From the NCBI GenBank assembly GCA_963847345.1, contig CAWJZU010000016.1, positions 147,592 to 211,591 of the forward strand: a DNA stretch of 64,000 nt, given 5' to 3'. Below, one piece after another: positions 29,938 through 39,532 of the stretch; the stretch's first letter is position 1, and each line of letters starts with the position of its first letter. This stretch comes from DATARH01 sp963847345 (GTDB lineage Bacteria > Pseudomonadota > Alphaproteobacteria > ATCC43930 > CGMCC-115725). Position numbers and translations under genes: made by a program. Under the pieces are notes generated by a model, which worked only from the letters and a program-made list of their open reading frames with translations, did not search any database and had not been told where the DNA came from.

Positions 29938-30270
29938 TTGACGCCTCCGACCCCGACCGCCCTCTTTCCCAGCGCGCGCCAACAGCGGCGGCGAGCCAAT
30001 GTAGCCGAGAGGCGGCTTTCCGCTGCGTTTCCAGACCATTGCGCTCGCTGACCCGAGTGGCGAGACCGGCCGAGAGCTGAAGTTTGCTCGGCACGGCGGC
30101 GGCTGGGGCCGAAATCCCGGCCTCCGCACCGACCGGTAGTTAGCTCGCCCATAGGGACGTGGGGCGCGCTTGCCAGCAGGCCAGGCCGCCCGTACAAGTT
30201 ATCCAGCTGGATCAAATAAGGACTCGCGCTAGCTGCCCGTTGCAGTGCGCATAAATGGGGGGAGAGGCCG

Positions 30271-31028
30271 ATGTCCGTTTTTAGCTGGACGGTTATCGTA
30301 GCGGCGGCCAGCGCAACGGCATGGGCCGCACCGCAGGCACGGGCCGCCGAGCGCCACTTCAGCTTCGGCTACGATCAGCCGCACACTACTGCATATGGCT
30401 TTGCCGCCGATACATTCGCCGCCAAACTCAAGGAGCTGAGCAAGGGGCAGATGATCATCGACCAGTTCCCCGGCGCGCAACTCGGCCAGGAACCGCAGAT
30501 GCTGCAGAAAATTCGTACCGGCGACATCGATTTCATCATTTCCGCCACCGCGAACGCGGCGACGGTGTCGCCCGAAGCCGGGGTGCTCTCAATCCACTTT
30601 ATCTTCAAGGACGAGGACCATCTGAAGAGGGCGATCAGCGAACCCAAGGTCGTCGCCTCGTTTCGCAAGATGATTACGGATACCGTCAAAGGCGCCCAAA
30701 CGCTGACCCTGATCACGCTCGGTCTGCGCAACTTCTACAGCAAAAAGGAGATCCATAACGTCGGCGACGTGAAGGGGGTCAAAATTCGCGTCCAGGCGAC
30801 CCCGACCGAGGACACACTGTTCACCGCCTACGGCGCTCAGGTCGTGCACATGCCTTTTGGCGAAGTCTACACTTCGCTGCAGACGGGCGTGGTCGACGTC
30901 GCCGAGAACGGGATCAATGTCTATCTCTCCAATAAGCATTACGAGGTGGCGCCGGTCATGTCGATGTCGCAGCACGAGGCCAACGCCAACTGCCTCTGGG
31001 TAAGCGACAAGGCGTGGAACAGCTTTAG
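30271..31028 (+). pseudogene. dctP: TRAP transporter solute-binding protein, 5' part (IS-interrupted)
   Basis: The frame begins MSVFSWTVIVAAASATAWAA with a signal peptide cut near ARAAE, after a strong GGGGGAGAGG site. It follows the DctP fold through FPGAQLGQEPQMLQKIRTGD, RNFYSKKEIHNVGDVKGVKI and MPFGEVYTSLQTGVVDVAEN. At VSDKAWNSF it runs into the IS element at 31029. The 3' part resumes at 32237, and removing the IS and one TTAG copy restores the frame exactly. Periplasmic capture of a carboxylate is family knowledge; the substrate is unknown. The interruption should inactivate uptake. Confidence 0.9.
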
Positions 31029-32232
31029 GGAAACACCGAATAATGTGGGCGGAGGCGGCGGGTTGGCGGCCGAGGCATAATTGTTGACGGCGGCGTGCCT
31101 GGAAAACGGTCTGTGTTGGCGGAAACCGGGGCTGTAGCTGGGGTTTCCTGTGTTGTTTCCGGGATTGAGACAGAGTCCGGGTGTAATCAGGCCCGGGATT
31201 GGACGAGCAGGGTTTTCTTGACGATCACCAGGTTGGCCAGGGCGAACAGGGTGTGTAGTTGCGCGGTGTTCTTGGCCAGCCCGCGATAGCGCAGCTTCCT
31301 ATGGTGGAACAGGTTCTTGACGATGTGGAAGGGGTTGCTCGACGGGGGCGCGCACCTGCGCCAGCGCCCGCTCGACCGGCTCCGCCAAATCCCGCAGGCC
31401 CTTGGGCAATGCTTTGATGATGCTGCGCTTGATCGCGATGTTCCAGCACACGTCGCGGTCCTCATGTTCGGGCCGCTTGTCCGCTCCGGTATAGCCGGCA
31501 TCGGCGAAGACATCCTCCTCCGCGCCGTGTAGCACCGAGGCCATCTGGTTGATATCGGCTTCGTTGGCGGCAGTACCGACGACCGTGTGGACCACCCCCG
31601 AGGCGACATCGACCCCAATATGCGCCTTCATCCCGAAATGCCACTGATTGCCCTTCTTGGTCTGGTGCATCTCCGGGTCGCGGCTCTTGCTCTTGTTTTT
31701 GGTCGAGGGCGGAGCGGCGATGATGGTCGCATCGACAATCGTGCCCTGGCGCATCAACAAGCCGCGCTCCTCCAGCATCGCCGACACTTCGGCGAATAGC
31801 GTCTGGCTCAACTCGTGGCTGCTCCAGCCAATGGCGGAAATTCAGGATTGTCGTCTCCTCCGGGACAGCCGCCACCGTCAGATCAATGCCGGCGAAGCCG
31901 CGCAACGCTTGGCTGTCATACAGCGCATCCTCCATCGCTCCGTCGGCCAGCCCATACCATTGCTGCAGAGAAGTGGATCCGCAGCATCCGCTCCAGCCCG
32001 ATCGGCGGCCGGCCGCGCTCGCCCTTCGGGTACAGCGGTCGCAGACGTTCCACCAGCCGCGCCCACGGCACCACCTGCTCCATCTCAGCCAAAAACCTGT
32101 CGCGCCGCGTCTGCTTCTTCTTGGCCCCGTATTCCGCCTGCGAAAAGCTCCCCTGGCGCTGCATCGCTCGACCCTCCGCCCCACAGGCAGATTCTATCCC
32201 ATACAGGCCCCAGCCGGGCGATTTCTTCGGTA
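31029..32232 (-). mobile_element. IS5-family insertion sequence, divergent copy 3, in dctP
   Basis: The left end reads GGAAACACCGAATAATG after the target TTAG (31025-31028). The right end stops at CTTCGGTA before a second TTAG (32233-32236). The TTAG copies are a clean 4-bp duplication. The expected right-end GTGTTTCC is shortened by about 6 bp, giving about 1204 instead of 1210 bp. It is clearly related to, but different from, the two near-identical copies at 21.3 and 56.8 kb. The damaged end and broken transposase suggest it is immobile. Confidence 0.9.
31187..32164 (-). pseudogene. IS5-family transposase of copy 3, frameshifted
   Basis: The N-terminus is MQRQGSFSQAEYGAKKKQTR, starting at ATG 32164. 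The reading frame breaks near 31970 (after ERMLRIHF), near 31820 (after FRHWLEQ) and near 31330 (at APVEQ/NPFHIVKNLF). All DDE regions remain recognisable: IVDATIIAAPPSTKNKS, VFADAGYTGADKRPE and FHIVKNLFHHRKL. Three indels in 1 kb would inactivate it if real. This is denser than in copies 1 and 2, which are intact. Confidence 0.85.
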
Positions 32233-32236
32233 TTAG

Positions 32237-32477
32237 CGACGACGAGAAGAAGTGGGTGCAGGCGGCGGCCGACGAGGTAAACCGGCTCGAGCCCGGCAAG
32301 GCCATCGACCTTGAGCACGAATCAATGGCGAAGCTCGAAAAAATGGGCGTGAAGTTCGTGAAGGATGTCGATAAATCCGGGTTCGTAAAAATAGCCGAAC
32401 CGATTCAGGACAAGACCGCCGCGGCGCTCGGACCGCACGCGGTCGAGCTGCTGAAACAAGTCCGCGACGTGAAGTAG
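32237..32477 (+). pseudogene. dctP: TRAP solute-binding protein, 3' part
   Basis: This part begins in frame directly after the IS element with DDEKKWVQAAADEVNRLEPG and continues as LEKMGVKFVKDVDKSGFVKI to KQVRDVK and the stop. It is the conserved C-terminal lobe of DctP that should follow AWNSF. It ends 22 bp before the small permease gene. Confidence 0.9.
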
Positions 32478-32499
32478 CGGCAGGCACCTCCGCCCGAAC

Positions 32500-33048
32500 A
32501 TGCGAGTGCCGAGCAGCCTGGTTCTGGAGAGCCAGCGCCATCTCAAGTGGCGCGCGCTCGACGGGCTCGAAGCCCTGACCATGGTGCTGTGCGGCATTTG
32601 TCTCGCGGGCTTCAGCACGTCGGTATTCTTCGACGTGCTGACGCGCACCCTCGGATCGCCGTGGCTTTGGCTGCAAGAGGTCACGAGCACGTTCTTCGTC
32701 TATGGCGTGTTCGTCGGCGCAGCCGCGGCGACGCGACGCAACGACCACCTCTACCTCTCGGCGATCAGCGAGACGACCAGGGGGACGCTGCGCGTCGCGA
32801 TCGAGACGTTCGACCGCTTGGTTGTGCTCGCGGTCGCCCTGTGCATGGTCTATTTCGGCTTCATCAATTTCGTGCAGGGCTTCGGCAGCTTCCGCATGCC
32901 GTCAATGACGCCGATCGCTTCGCTTTACGCGGCGATCCCGGTTTCGGGTCTGCTGATTGCCTTGTTCACGGTCGAGCAATTGTTCAACGGCTGGCGGCAC
33001 GGCTTCGAATCGACGGAGCCGCCTCGCGAAGAGGTGCATGTCCTGTGA
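32500..33048 (+). CDS. dctQ: TRAP transporter small permease
   Basis: This 182-residue inner-membrane protein has four hydrophobic helices: LEALTMVLCGICLAGFSTSV, VTSTFFVYGVFVGAAAATRR, LVVLAVALCMVYFGFINFV and IPVSGLLIALFTVEQLF. The conserved W-x-x-E context is present as PWLWLQEVTS, and RRNDHLYL is typical of DctQ. It is intact and lies between the broken dctP and dctM, so the operon lacks only a working binding protein. The IS insertion upstream may also be polar on it. Confidence 0.9.
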   Translation: MRVPSSLVLESQRHLKWRALDGLEALTMVLCGICLAGFSTSVFFDVLTRTLGSPWLWLQEVTSTFFVYGVFVGAAAATRRNDHLYLSAISETTRGTLRVAIETFDRLVVLAVALCMVYFGFINFVQGFGSFRMPSMTPIASLYAAIPVSGLLIALFTVEQLFNGWRHGFESTEPPREEVHVL

Positions 33049-33061
33049 AGGTCGGCCGCGG

Positions 33062-34402
33062 ATGAGCAACGGCTGGATCCTTATCATCATGGGCGCATTG
33101 TTTCTCGGGCTCGGTTACATCGGTGTGCCGGTCGCGTTCGCCCTCACCGCCGGGGTGCTCGTCGCGACGCTGATGACGCCGATCAGCCTGCCGTCGATCA
33201 TCGGGCAGCTGTTCAACGGCATCGATTCCGAGGCGCTGCTGGCCGTCCCGTTCTTTCTGCTGGTCGGCGAGTTGATGACGTCGGCCGATGTCGTCGGGCG
33301 GATGATCAACCTCTCGCAAGCGATGATCGGCCATATGCGCGGCGGCCTTGCCCAGGTCGTCACCTTGTTCAGCATGTTCTTTTCGGGAATCTCCGGGTCC
33401 TCCTCGGCCGACGTCGCGGTGCTGTCTCGTACCCTGGCGCCGCCCATGGCGCGCGAGGGCTACGACCCGGGCTTCACCGCGGCGCTGATCGCCTCCGCCT
33501 CAACAATGGCGAACCTGATCCCGCCGAGCATTATGGCCGTCGTCTACGGCGCGACGGGCAACGTCTCGATTGGCGGGCTTTTTCTCGGCGGCGTCGTGCC
33601 GGGCGTTCTCGTCGGCCTCGGGCTGATGATCTACAGCTATTTTTTCGGCCCGGTCGGGTTCATGAAACCGCGCGCTTCGCTGTTGCAACTGGCCGGCGCG
33701 GCGAAGGATGCCGCAATACCGTTGGTAATCCCGGTCATCATCATGGGCGGCATCCTGACCGGGTGGTTCACCCCGACGGAGGCGGGCCTCGTCGCTGTCG
33801 TTTACATCCTCGCGGTGGCAATCCCACTGCTCAACCGACGCCATATCCGCGCGCTGCCTCTCGACTTCGCCAAGGCCGGGCTCCTCTACTCGATCCCGCT
33901 GATCACGGTCGCGGCGGCTTCGGCCTTCGGCTGGATGCTGGCCTATCTGCGCGGCCCAGACCTCGTCTCCGACTGGATCACCGGTGCCGCCGGGATCAAC
34001 CCGATGGCGATCATGTTCCTGTTGGTCGGCGCCTTCGTTATCATCGGCGACTTTGTCGACGCCATTCCGGCGATCATCATTTTCATGCCGATCATCAATA
34101 AGCTGACCGAGATCGGCGGCATCAACCCGGTGCATATGGGGGTGGTGATTATCGTAACCTTGGCATTCGGGCTGATCACGCCGCCGTATGGGATCGCGCT
34201 GCTGATGGCCTCGAAATTCGTGGAGGTCCGGTTTTCGGTCGCACTGGTACGCTCGCTGCCGCTTTACCTCGTGTTCTTCGCGGTAATCGCGTTCTGCATC
34301 GTGTTTCCGGACATCGTGCTGTGGATCCCAAAGCACGTTCTGCCCGAATCGGTCGGCTGCTTCAAAGCCCCGGCCGGAACTGGCTACATCTGTCCTGGCT
34401 AA
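33062..34402 (+). CDS. dctM: TRAP transporter large permease
   Basis: The 446-residue protein starts at ATG 33062, 13 bp after dctQ. It has the DctM hallmarks MFFSGISGSSSADVAVLSRT, LIASASTMANLIPPSIMAVV, GWFTPTEAGLVAVVYILAVA and FGLITPPYGIALLMASKF. About twelve membrane helices form the Na+-driven transport channel. Without DctP, TRAP permeases do not normally transport, so this copy is probably idle unless another binding protein serves it. Confidence 0.93.
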   Translation: MSNGWILIIMGALFLGLGYIGVPVAFALTAGVLVATLMTPISLPSIIGQLFNGIDSEALLAVPFFLLVGELMTSADVVGRMINLSQAMIGHMRGGLAQVVTLFSMFFSGISGSSSADVAVLSRTLAPPMAREGYDPGFTAALIASASTMANLIPPSIMAVVYGATGNVSIGGLFLGGVVPGVLVGLGLMIYSYFFGPVGFMKPRASLLQLAGAAKDAAIPLVIPVIIMGGILTGWFTPTEAGLVAVVYILAVAIPLLNRRHIRALPLDFAKAGLLYSIPLITVAAASAFGWMLAYLRGPDLVSDWITGAAGINPMAIMFLLVGAFVIIGDFVDAIPAIIIFMPIINKLTEIGGINPVHMGVVIIVTLAFGLITPPYGIALLMASKFVEVRFSVALVRSLPLYLVFFAVIAFCIVFPDIVLWIPKHVLPESVGCFKAPAGTGYICPG

Positions 34403-34561
34403 CCGATTATCGAGCTTCTCTTGGCCGGCAACATTGCGCCGATTCCGGCCGTGGGACGGTCGCATGGATCGCTAAGCCGTGCTAAATCCAGATCAAGGCG
34501 GAAGACCACGATCGGCCCCAGTTGAATCCTTGCAACTCGTTTTGGGAACGATAGGCGTCCA

Positions 34562-35788
34562 ATGTACGAGAATGGCGCGATGCTGGCCGTGTTGCTGCTG
34601 ATTTACAGCGCGATCGCGGGACGGATCGAGCGCTCGCTGATCAGTGGTCCGATCGTGTTCACCACAGCCGGGTTTATCCTGGGCGCGAATGGGTTGGGCA
34701 TTCTGCGCATCCACATCGATGGCGAGGGCTTGCGGCTTTTGGCGGAACTGACGCTTGCCATGGTTCTGTTCACCGACGCCGCCAATGCCGATTTCAGCAT
34801 CGTCAAGCGGAACCTTGGAGTACCGGAGCGACTGCTGGGGATTGGTCTGCCATTGACAATCTTGCTCGGTTTTCTCATCGCCGCCGTTGTTTTTCCCCGG
34901 CTCGAGATATTGGAAATGGCCCTGCTGGCTGCGATATTGGCGCCGACCGACGCGGCGCTCGGCAAACCGGTCGTGACCAATCCGGCAGTGCCGGCGGCGA
35001 TGCGCGAGGCGCTCAATCTGGAAAGCGGTCTCAACGACGGCATCTGCGTTCCGATTGTCTTACTGTTGCTCGGACTGGCGGTCGGCACGCAAATTGAGGG
35101 CGGGACTCTCGGGCATGTCGCACGGGTGGTTGTAGAGGCTATCGGCATCGGGCTGATCGTCGGGTTGGGGTTGACTTGGCTGACTACCTTGATGCTGCGG
35201 TTTGCCGAGCGCCGCGGCTGGATCAGCGAGCATTGGGTGGAAATCCCGATCGTCGCCCTGGCAGCGGCGTGCTTTGCCGCAGCACAGGCCTTAGGCGGCA
35301 GCGGTTTTATCGCCTGCTTTGTCGGCGGCCTGTTGCTGAGCGGACTTCGCGCACGCCACAAGCAGGAGCTGCTCCGTGGCGCCGAGCACATGGGCGAAGC
35401 GCTGGCGCTGCTGACCTGGGTAGCGTTCGGCGGCATCGTCGTGACCCGTATGATCGACCGCTTTACCTGGCCGGCGCTGCTTTATGCGACATTGAGCCTG
35501 ACCGTGATCCGGATGCTGCCGGTTTTTCTTTGCCTGATCGGGACGCGAACGAGCACCGCTGACAAGCTTTTCATCGGCTGGTTTGGCCCGCGCGGGCTCG
35601 CCACGATCGTTTTCGCGGTCCTCGTGCTCGACAAAAAGCTGCCGGGCAACGACACGATTCTACTGGCAGCCGGCTGGACCGTCTTGCTGAGCGTCATCGC
35701 CCACGGGGTAACGGCCAACCCTTTGGTCCGAAGACTGGCGGCGCGCCCGTCAACCGAGGCGGAGGATCGTGTTCGCGCCGCCGGCTGA
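34562..35788 (+). CDS. Cation:proton antiporter (CPA family)
   Basis: This 408-residue polytopic protein belongs to the Na+/H+ antiporter fold. Characteristic segments are LAELTLAMVLFTDAANADF, ILAPTDAALGKPVVTNPAVP, EALNLESGLNDGICVPIVLL (the conserved ND pair) and WFGPRGLATIVFAVLVLDK. The start MYENGAMLAVLLLIYSAI places the first helix directly at the N-terminus. It is followed 18 bp later by a small membrane protein gene, so the pair is probably an operon. Ion specificity cannot be read. Confidence 0.9.
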   Translation: MYENGAMLAVLLLIYSAIAGRIERSLISGPIVFTTAGFILGANGLGILRIHIDGEGLRLLAELTLAMVLFTDAANADFSIVKRNLGVPERLLGIGLPLTILLGFLIAAVVFPRLEILEMALLAAILAPTDAALGKPVVTNPAVPAAMREALNLESGLNDGICVPIVLLLLGLAVGTQIEGGTLGHVARVVVEAIGIGLIVGLGLTWLTTLMLRFAERRGWISEHWVEIPIVALAAACFAAAQALGGSGFIACFVGGLLLSGLRARHKQELLRGAEHMGEALALLTWVAFGGIVVTRMIDRFTWPALLYATLSLTVIRMLPVFLCLIGTRTSTADKLFIGWFGPRGLATIVFAVLVLDKKLPGNDTILLAAGWTVLLSVIAHGVTANPLVRRLAARPSTEAEDRVRAAG

Positions 35789-35806
35789 GGATGGAGAAAA
35801 CCGCGG

Positions 35807-36526
35807 ATGAGAACCGAACCTCTTTATTGCGAGGGCAATAGCCCGGCCGTCGAACCGGTCGGGAAAGCCGCTGGCCCCGCGCGTCGTATTGGTGTCCGGC
35901 TGTTGCACGAGGCGCGTGAGGCGTTGCCGCCGACGATCTTTTTCTTTCTAGGCTTCAATTTCGTCGTGCTGACGAGCAATCTTCTCGTGGCCCGATATGT
36001 CGTTGGGCTCAGCAATTTCATGCTGGCCACGATGGCCGCATTGGTGGTCGGCAAGGCCGTATTGGTCGCCAATAAGGTACCGCTGTTGCGCCGTTACGAC
36101 CGGGCGCCGCTGATCCAACCTATCTTGTTCAAGACGGTATTTTATTGGGTCATTGTGTTTCTCGTGCGTCTGCTCGAACGCTTCGTGCATTTCCTGTTCG
36201 AAGGGAATGCGCCGAAGGATTTCGGTTCTTACCTGATCACAACCTTTTCATGGCACCGCTTTTTGGCCATTTCGCTGTGGCTGTTCGTCCTGTTTCTGAT
36301 CTACGTGACAGCATCGGAATTTAGCCATCTCTTTGGCCCTGGCGAGATACCGCGACTTTTGTTCACGCGTCGGCCATCGGAACTGCAGCTAAACCGTCGG
36401 CAACGCATGCGCGAGCTGTTGCGTCTGAGCCGGCTCGCTGATGCACACCGGCGAAATGAGTTCGGTGATCCGACCAATCCAGCACACCGGGAAGCGATCG
36501 AAATCGTGCGACGTCTCGCGCGCTGA
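35807..36526 (+). CDS. Conserved membrane protein of unknown function
   Basis: This 239-residue protein has a polar N-terminus and then about four helices: ALPPTIFFFLGFNFVVLTSN, LSNFMLATMAALVVGKAVLV, KTVFYWVIVFLVRLLERFV and LAISLWLFVLFLIYVTASEF. A long charged C-terminal tail (LQLNRRQRMRELLRLSRLAD) follows. I do not recognise a named domain. It lies 18 bp after the antiporter, suggesting a linked role at the inner membrane. The start ATG 35807 follows a GGATGGAG-like site. Confidence 0.65.
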   Translation: MRTEPLYCEGNSPAVEPVGKAAGPARRIGVRLLHEAREALPPTIFFFLGFNFVVLTSNLLVARYVVGLSNFMLATMAALVVGKAVLVANKVPLLRRYDRAPLIQPILFKTVFYWVIVFLVRLLERFVHFLFEGNAPKDFGSYLITTFSWHRFLAISLWLFVLFLIYVTASEFSHLFGPGEIPRLLFTRRPSELQLNRRQRMRELLRLSRLADAHRRNEFGDPTNPAHREAIEIVRRLAR

Positions 36527-36830
36527 GCGTTTTTCGCAGGATCTGCTTTCCATGCGGCTGAGCGATGCCGTTTAGCTCTTCCGGCGGCTGCGGTGGGGCA
36601 AGTTCGGTCAATTTACGCGGCCCGTCGAGTATCCCTTCTTGTTCAGAAAGCAGCCAATCACAGCATCAATTAAACCAGCTCGCTGCGTAGCCGACGGCAA
36701 CACCTGCCGCTTGGAAAGATTGATTGTAACCGTCCGCTGAGGGCCGCTTTGCGTTGAGGCGCGCTGTCGGGGTCGTGTTATAGCACCGGTGCAAATGACA
36801 GTGCGTGCACCAGTGCAAGAGACGGTGCGA

Positions 36831-37616
36831 TGGCGCGAGTTGAGGTGATCGCCGGGCCGGAACGGCGGCGGCGCTGGTCCGAGGAACAGAAACGGGCGAT
36901 TGTGGGCGCGAGCTTGGCGCCGGGGCGGTGATCAGCGAGGTGGCCCGTCGCGCCGATGTCGGCGCTGGGCGGATCTATCGCTGGCGCAAGGAGTTGGGTG
37001 CCGTCGCGAACGGGTTTGCGCCGGTGCTGATCGCGCCGCCCGACACGGCAGCGGGCGGTCCGGCGTGCGCTGAGCCGGCGATCGAAATCGAGCTGACCGG
37101 CAAGGTTCGGGTTCGGATACCGGGCTCGGTTCCGGCGGTATTGGCGACGGCGGTGGTCAAAGCGCTGTCGCGGCGATGATCCCGGTTCGGTCCGGGGCGC
37201 GGGTGGGCTGGCGGTCGGCCACACCGACATGCGGCGCGCATGAACAGCCTGGCGCTGCAGGTTCAGGAGAAGCCCGGGCGCGCACTGACGGCGGTAACCG
37301 AGCTGATCCGCCGCCACGTATTTCGCCGCCGAGCGCGCGCACGGCGACGACACCACGGTGCCGCTACTCGCCAGGGGCAAGACGATCACCGCGCGATTAT
37401 GGACGTATGGGCGGGACGTTCGCCGGTTCCGACCGCGGCGGCGAGCGGGCCGCAGCGATGTACACCCTGATCGCCACCGCCAAGCTCAACGACATCAACC
37501 CGCAGGCCTGGCTCGCCGACGTGCTCGCCCGCATCGCCGACCACCCCGCCTCCCGCCTCGACGAGCTTCTGCCCCGGCATTGGAAGCCGATCCAACATCA
37601 AGCCGCTGCCGCTTGA
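36831..37616 (+). mobile_element. IS66-family remnant (tnpA, tnpB, tnpC fragments)
   Basis: Three pieces lie in the order of an IS66 element. tnpA: MARVEVIAGPERRRRWSEEQ from 36831, then after a missing base near 36927 VISEVARRADVGAGRIYRWR to ALSRR (stop 37179). tnpB: from ATG 37176, with HTDMRRAMNSLALQVQEKPG recognisable in mixed frames to about 37275. tnpC: AERAHGDDTTVPLLARGKTI from about 37330, and a C-terminus YTLIATAKLNDINPQAWLAD to the stop at 37616. Most of tnpB and the centre of tnpC are deleted, so the element is dead. The gap 36527-36830 before it contains no gene I can support. Confidence 0.8.
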
Positions 37617-37860
37617 TCACCAACCCATCGCGGTCCTCGCCCGATGCTTACTTCGATTCGAAGGACGGCGTAAACATCATGAGAGGGTACATGGCGGTCG
37701 GCGGGTTCTCGCGCGGCAAAGCTCAGAGCTATGGCGCCCAACTCGGCCATCTTCCGCTGGCGGACGATGTCGCCGCGCTCGGGAAGCAGTCCCTGGGTGG
37801 TCTTTCCCTATTAAGCTGCCGGTCCGGCGACTCGATCGCGGCTGAAAGGCAGAAGACTAA

Positions 37861-38061
37861 GAGCTTGTCGAAGAGGGTTTTGGCACCAAGCCGGCGGAGA
37901 TCGTCGCAATCGCAGCCGACCATCGCGCCCTGGACGCGGAGCCTACCCGCCGCGACTTGGTTTGGCGGTATGGGATTGCGAGCGAGATCATGGATCCTGT
38001 TCGCCGCACGACCGAAATCGGCAACTGGGTGCGCGTCGTCATCATACCTCGTCGATTCTGA
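37861..38061 (+). pseudogene. Unidentified C-terminal gene fragment
   Basis: This open frame begins directly after a stop codon (TAA 37858-37860) and has no start codon. It encodes 66 ordered-looking residues: VEEGFGTKPAEIVAIAADHR, EPTRRDLVWRYGIASEIMDP, TEIGNWVRVVIIPRRF, then a stop. The composition is protein-like, but I cannot name the family. It fits the pattern of decayed accessory genes around it. The rest of 37617-38097 shows nothing I can support. Confidence 0.3.
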
Positions 38062-38097
38062 ACTTAGACTAGCTCTCGCGGCTTCGGATCCCACTCG

Positions 38098-38889
38098 TCA
38101 ATCGCCGACGACCGGGCAACTCTCGTCGCGTACCCAATCGCCGAAGCTCAGATAGTAGACCCGTACGTCGTCAAATCCGGCACGCACCGCTGCCGCGGCC
38201 CCCAATGCGGCCCTTCCGCCGCCTTCGCAATGGGTAACAATGTGGTCGCCCCGGCCAAACCCGACATGCTCCAGCATCGCGCGCAATACCGACGCCGGCC
38301 GAACGATGCCATTCTCGATCAGGTCCACATGAGACAGGTGCCGCGCCCCTGGCAGATGGCCGCTGCGGGCACGATTGCGCGCATCTTCGCCAGTGAACTC
38401 AGCGCGCGTCCGAGTATCGAACACATGCGCACGACCATCGAGCTGATCCCTCAACGTCTCGCGGTCGACCAGCCCAACCGGCCCCGATCCCGGCACAGCC
38501 CGGAAGCCGCCCGAAGAAGCTGCGGCTGCCGACGGCAATCCAGTCGCCAACGCAAGCACTGGCCAGCCGCCATTCAGGATCACGGCCTTCAGGCCATAAT
38601 ACTGCAGGATGAACCAGACCCGTGCTGCGTTGGTCATGCCGCCGCTATCATAGGTGACGACGGTCACCGTGGGGTCGACTCCGAGCGCGCTCAGCGCTCT
38701 ATCCCAGTAGGCAGTCTTGGCAAAGCCGGTGTCAGCGGCCTTGGCGGCGGTGTCCCATTCGTCGAGCGGTACCCGCACCGCACCGGGAGCATGACCGGCG
38801 TCAAACGCCGCCTGATCGCGCACATCGAGATAGCGCAGTGGGCCGAGTGTAGACAGGTTGCTAACATTGACAAAAGGATCGTTTGGCAT
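38098..38889 (-). CDS. Sulfurtransferase with two rhodanese domains
   Basis: This 263-residue protein has tandem rhodanese domains. The N-terminal one (RYLDVRDQAAFDAGHAPGAV, VVTYDSGGMTNAARVWFILQ) has Asp-Ser in place of the active-site Cys. The C-terminal one (HVFDTRTRAEFTGEDARNRA, SGHLPGARHLSHVDL) carries the catalytic Cys in HCEGGGRAAL near residue 220. Family members are thiosulfate or 3-mercaptopyruvate sulfurtransferases; the CEGGGR loop matches neither classical loop exactly. It is intact, unlike its neighbours. Confidence 0.85.
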   Translation of the reverse strand: MPNDPFVNVSNLSTLGPLRYLDVRDQAAFDAGHAPGAVRVPLDEWDTAAKAADTGFAKTAYWDRALSALGVDPTVTVVTYDSGGMTNAARVWFILQYYGLKAVILNGGWPVLALATGLPSAAAASSGGFRAVPGSGPVGLVDRETLRDQLDGRAHVFDTRTRAEFTGEDARNRARSGHLPGARHLSHVDLIENGIVRPASVLRAMLEHVGFGRGDHIVTHCEGGGRAALGAAAAVRAGFDDVRVYYLSFGDWVRDESCPVVGD

Positions 38890-38954
38890 CGCAGGCCGCT
38901 CCTCCTCGGTTTGTGTCTGTACTCGTACCGCGAGACGGGCGCGGTAAGCGCAGG

Positions 38955-39150
38955 TCAGCCTTCCAGCTCGGCCAGGATTGGCGACAGGTACTCGGCGAAG
39001 TGTTTTGGATTCTCCGCGAACGGGAAATGCCCGATGCCTTGCATCGCCTGAAATCGGACTCCAGGGATTTTAGTTGCTGTCGCCTCGGACATTTCCACCG
39101 TGCAGGAATAGTCGCATTCACCGTCAGCATGAACAGCCGGCACTTATTTG
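38955..39150 (-). pseudogene. Alpha/beta hydrolase, C-terminal fragment
   Basis: The frame reads HADGECDYSCTVEMSEATAT, then VRFQAMQGIGHFPFAENPKH with the likely catalytic His in GIGHFP, and ends YLSPILAELEG. This is the last ~60 residues of an alpha/beta hydrolase. The nucleophile part is absent. At about 39150 it abuts the HyuB-like fragment in another frame, so a deletion has joined two genes. Confidence 0.6.
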
Positions 39151-39532
39151 TATCGCACGCGGCGGCAAAGGCAACCAGCCGGCCGTTGCGGAATACCGGC
39201 TTGGCGACGCAGACATCCGGCAGATGCCCGGTGCCTTGCCACGGATTGTTGGTGATGTAGACATCGCCGTCCTGCAATTCGCCATCCGGGCTGTCTGGTC
39301 CGAACGCGGCAAGGAAGTGCCGCACCGTCGCTGGTAACGTGCCGATAAATGACGGGATGCTGCCGGTATTCTGTGCCAGCGACTGCCCCATCGCATCGGT
39401 CAGCACGCAGGCGAAATCATTGGCCTCGTTCGACAAGGTTGAAAACGAGGTGCGGATGATGACCTTCGCCGCCTCGTCGACAATCGAGGTGATGCGGCTC
39501 CACAGGATCTCGATCGTCACTGCATCTGGCAC
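39151..39532 (-). pseudogene. Hydantoinase B/oxoprolinase, N-terminal fragment
   Basis: Starting at ATG 39532 it reads TIEILWSRITSIVDEAAKVI, RTSFSTLSNEANDFACVLTD, GSIPSFIGTLPATVRHFLAA and DVYITNNPWQGTGHLPDVCV, all typical of the first ~130 residues of the ~550-residue HyuB family. Similarity stops near LVAFAA, after which the sequence belongs to a hydrolase. HyuB opens hydantoin or 5-oxoproline rings together with HyuA, which is not present. It is divergent from the luciferase-like fragment, with no spacer. Confidence 0.75.
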
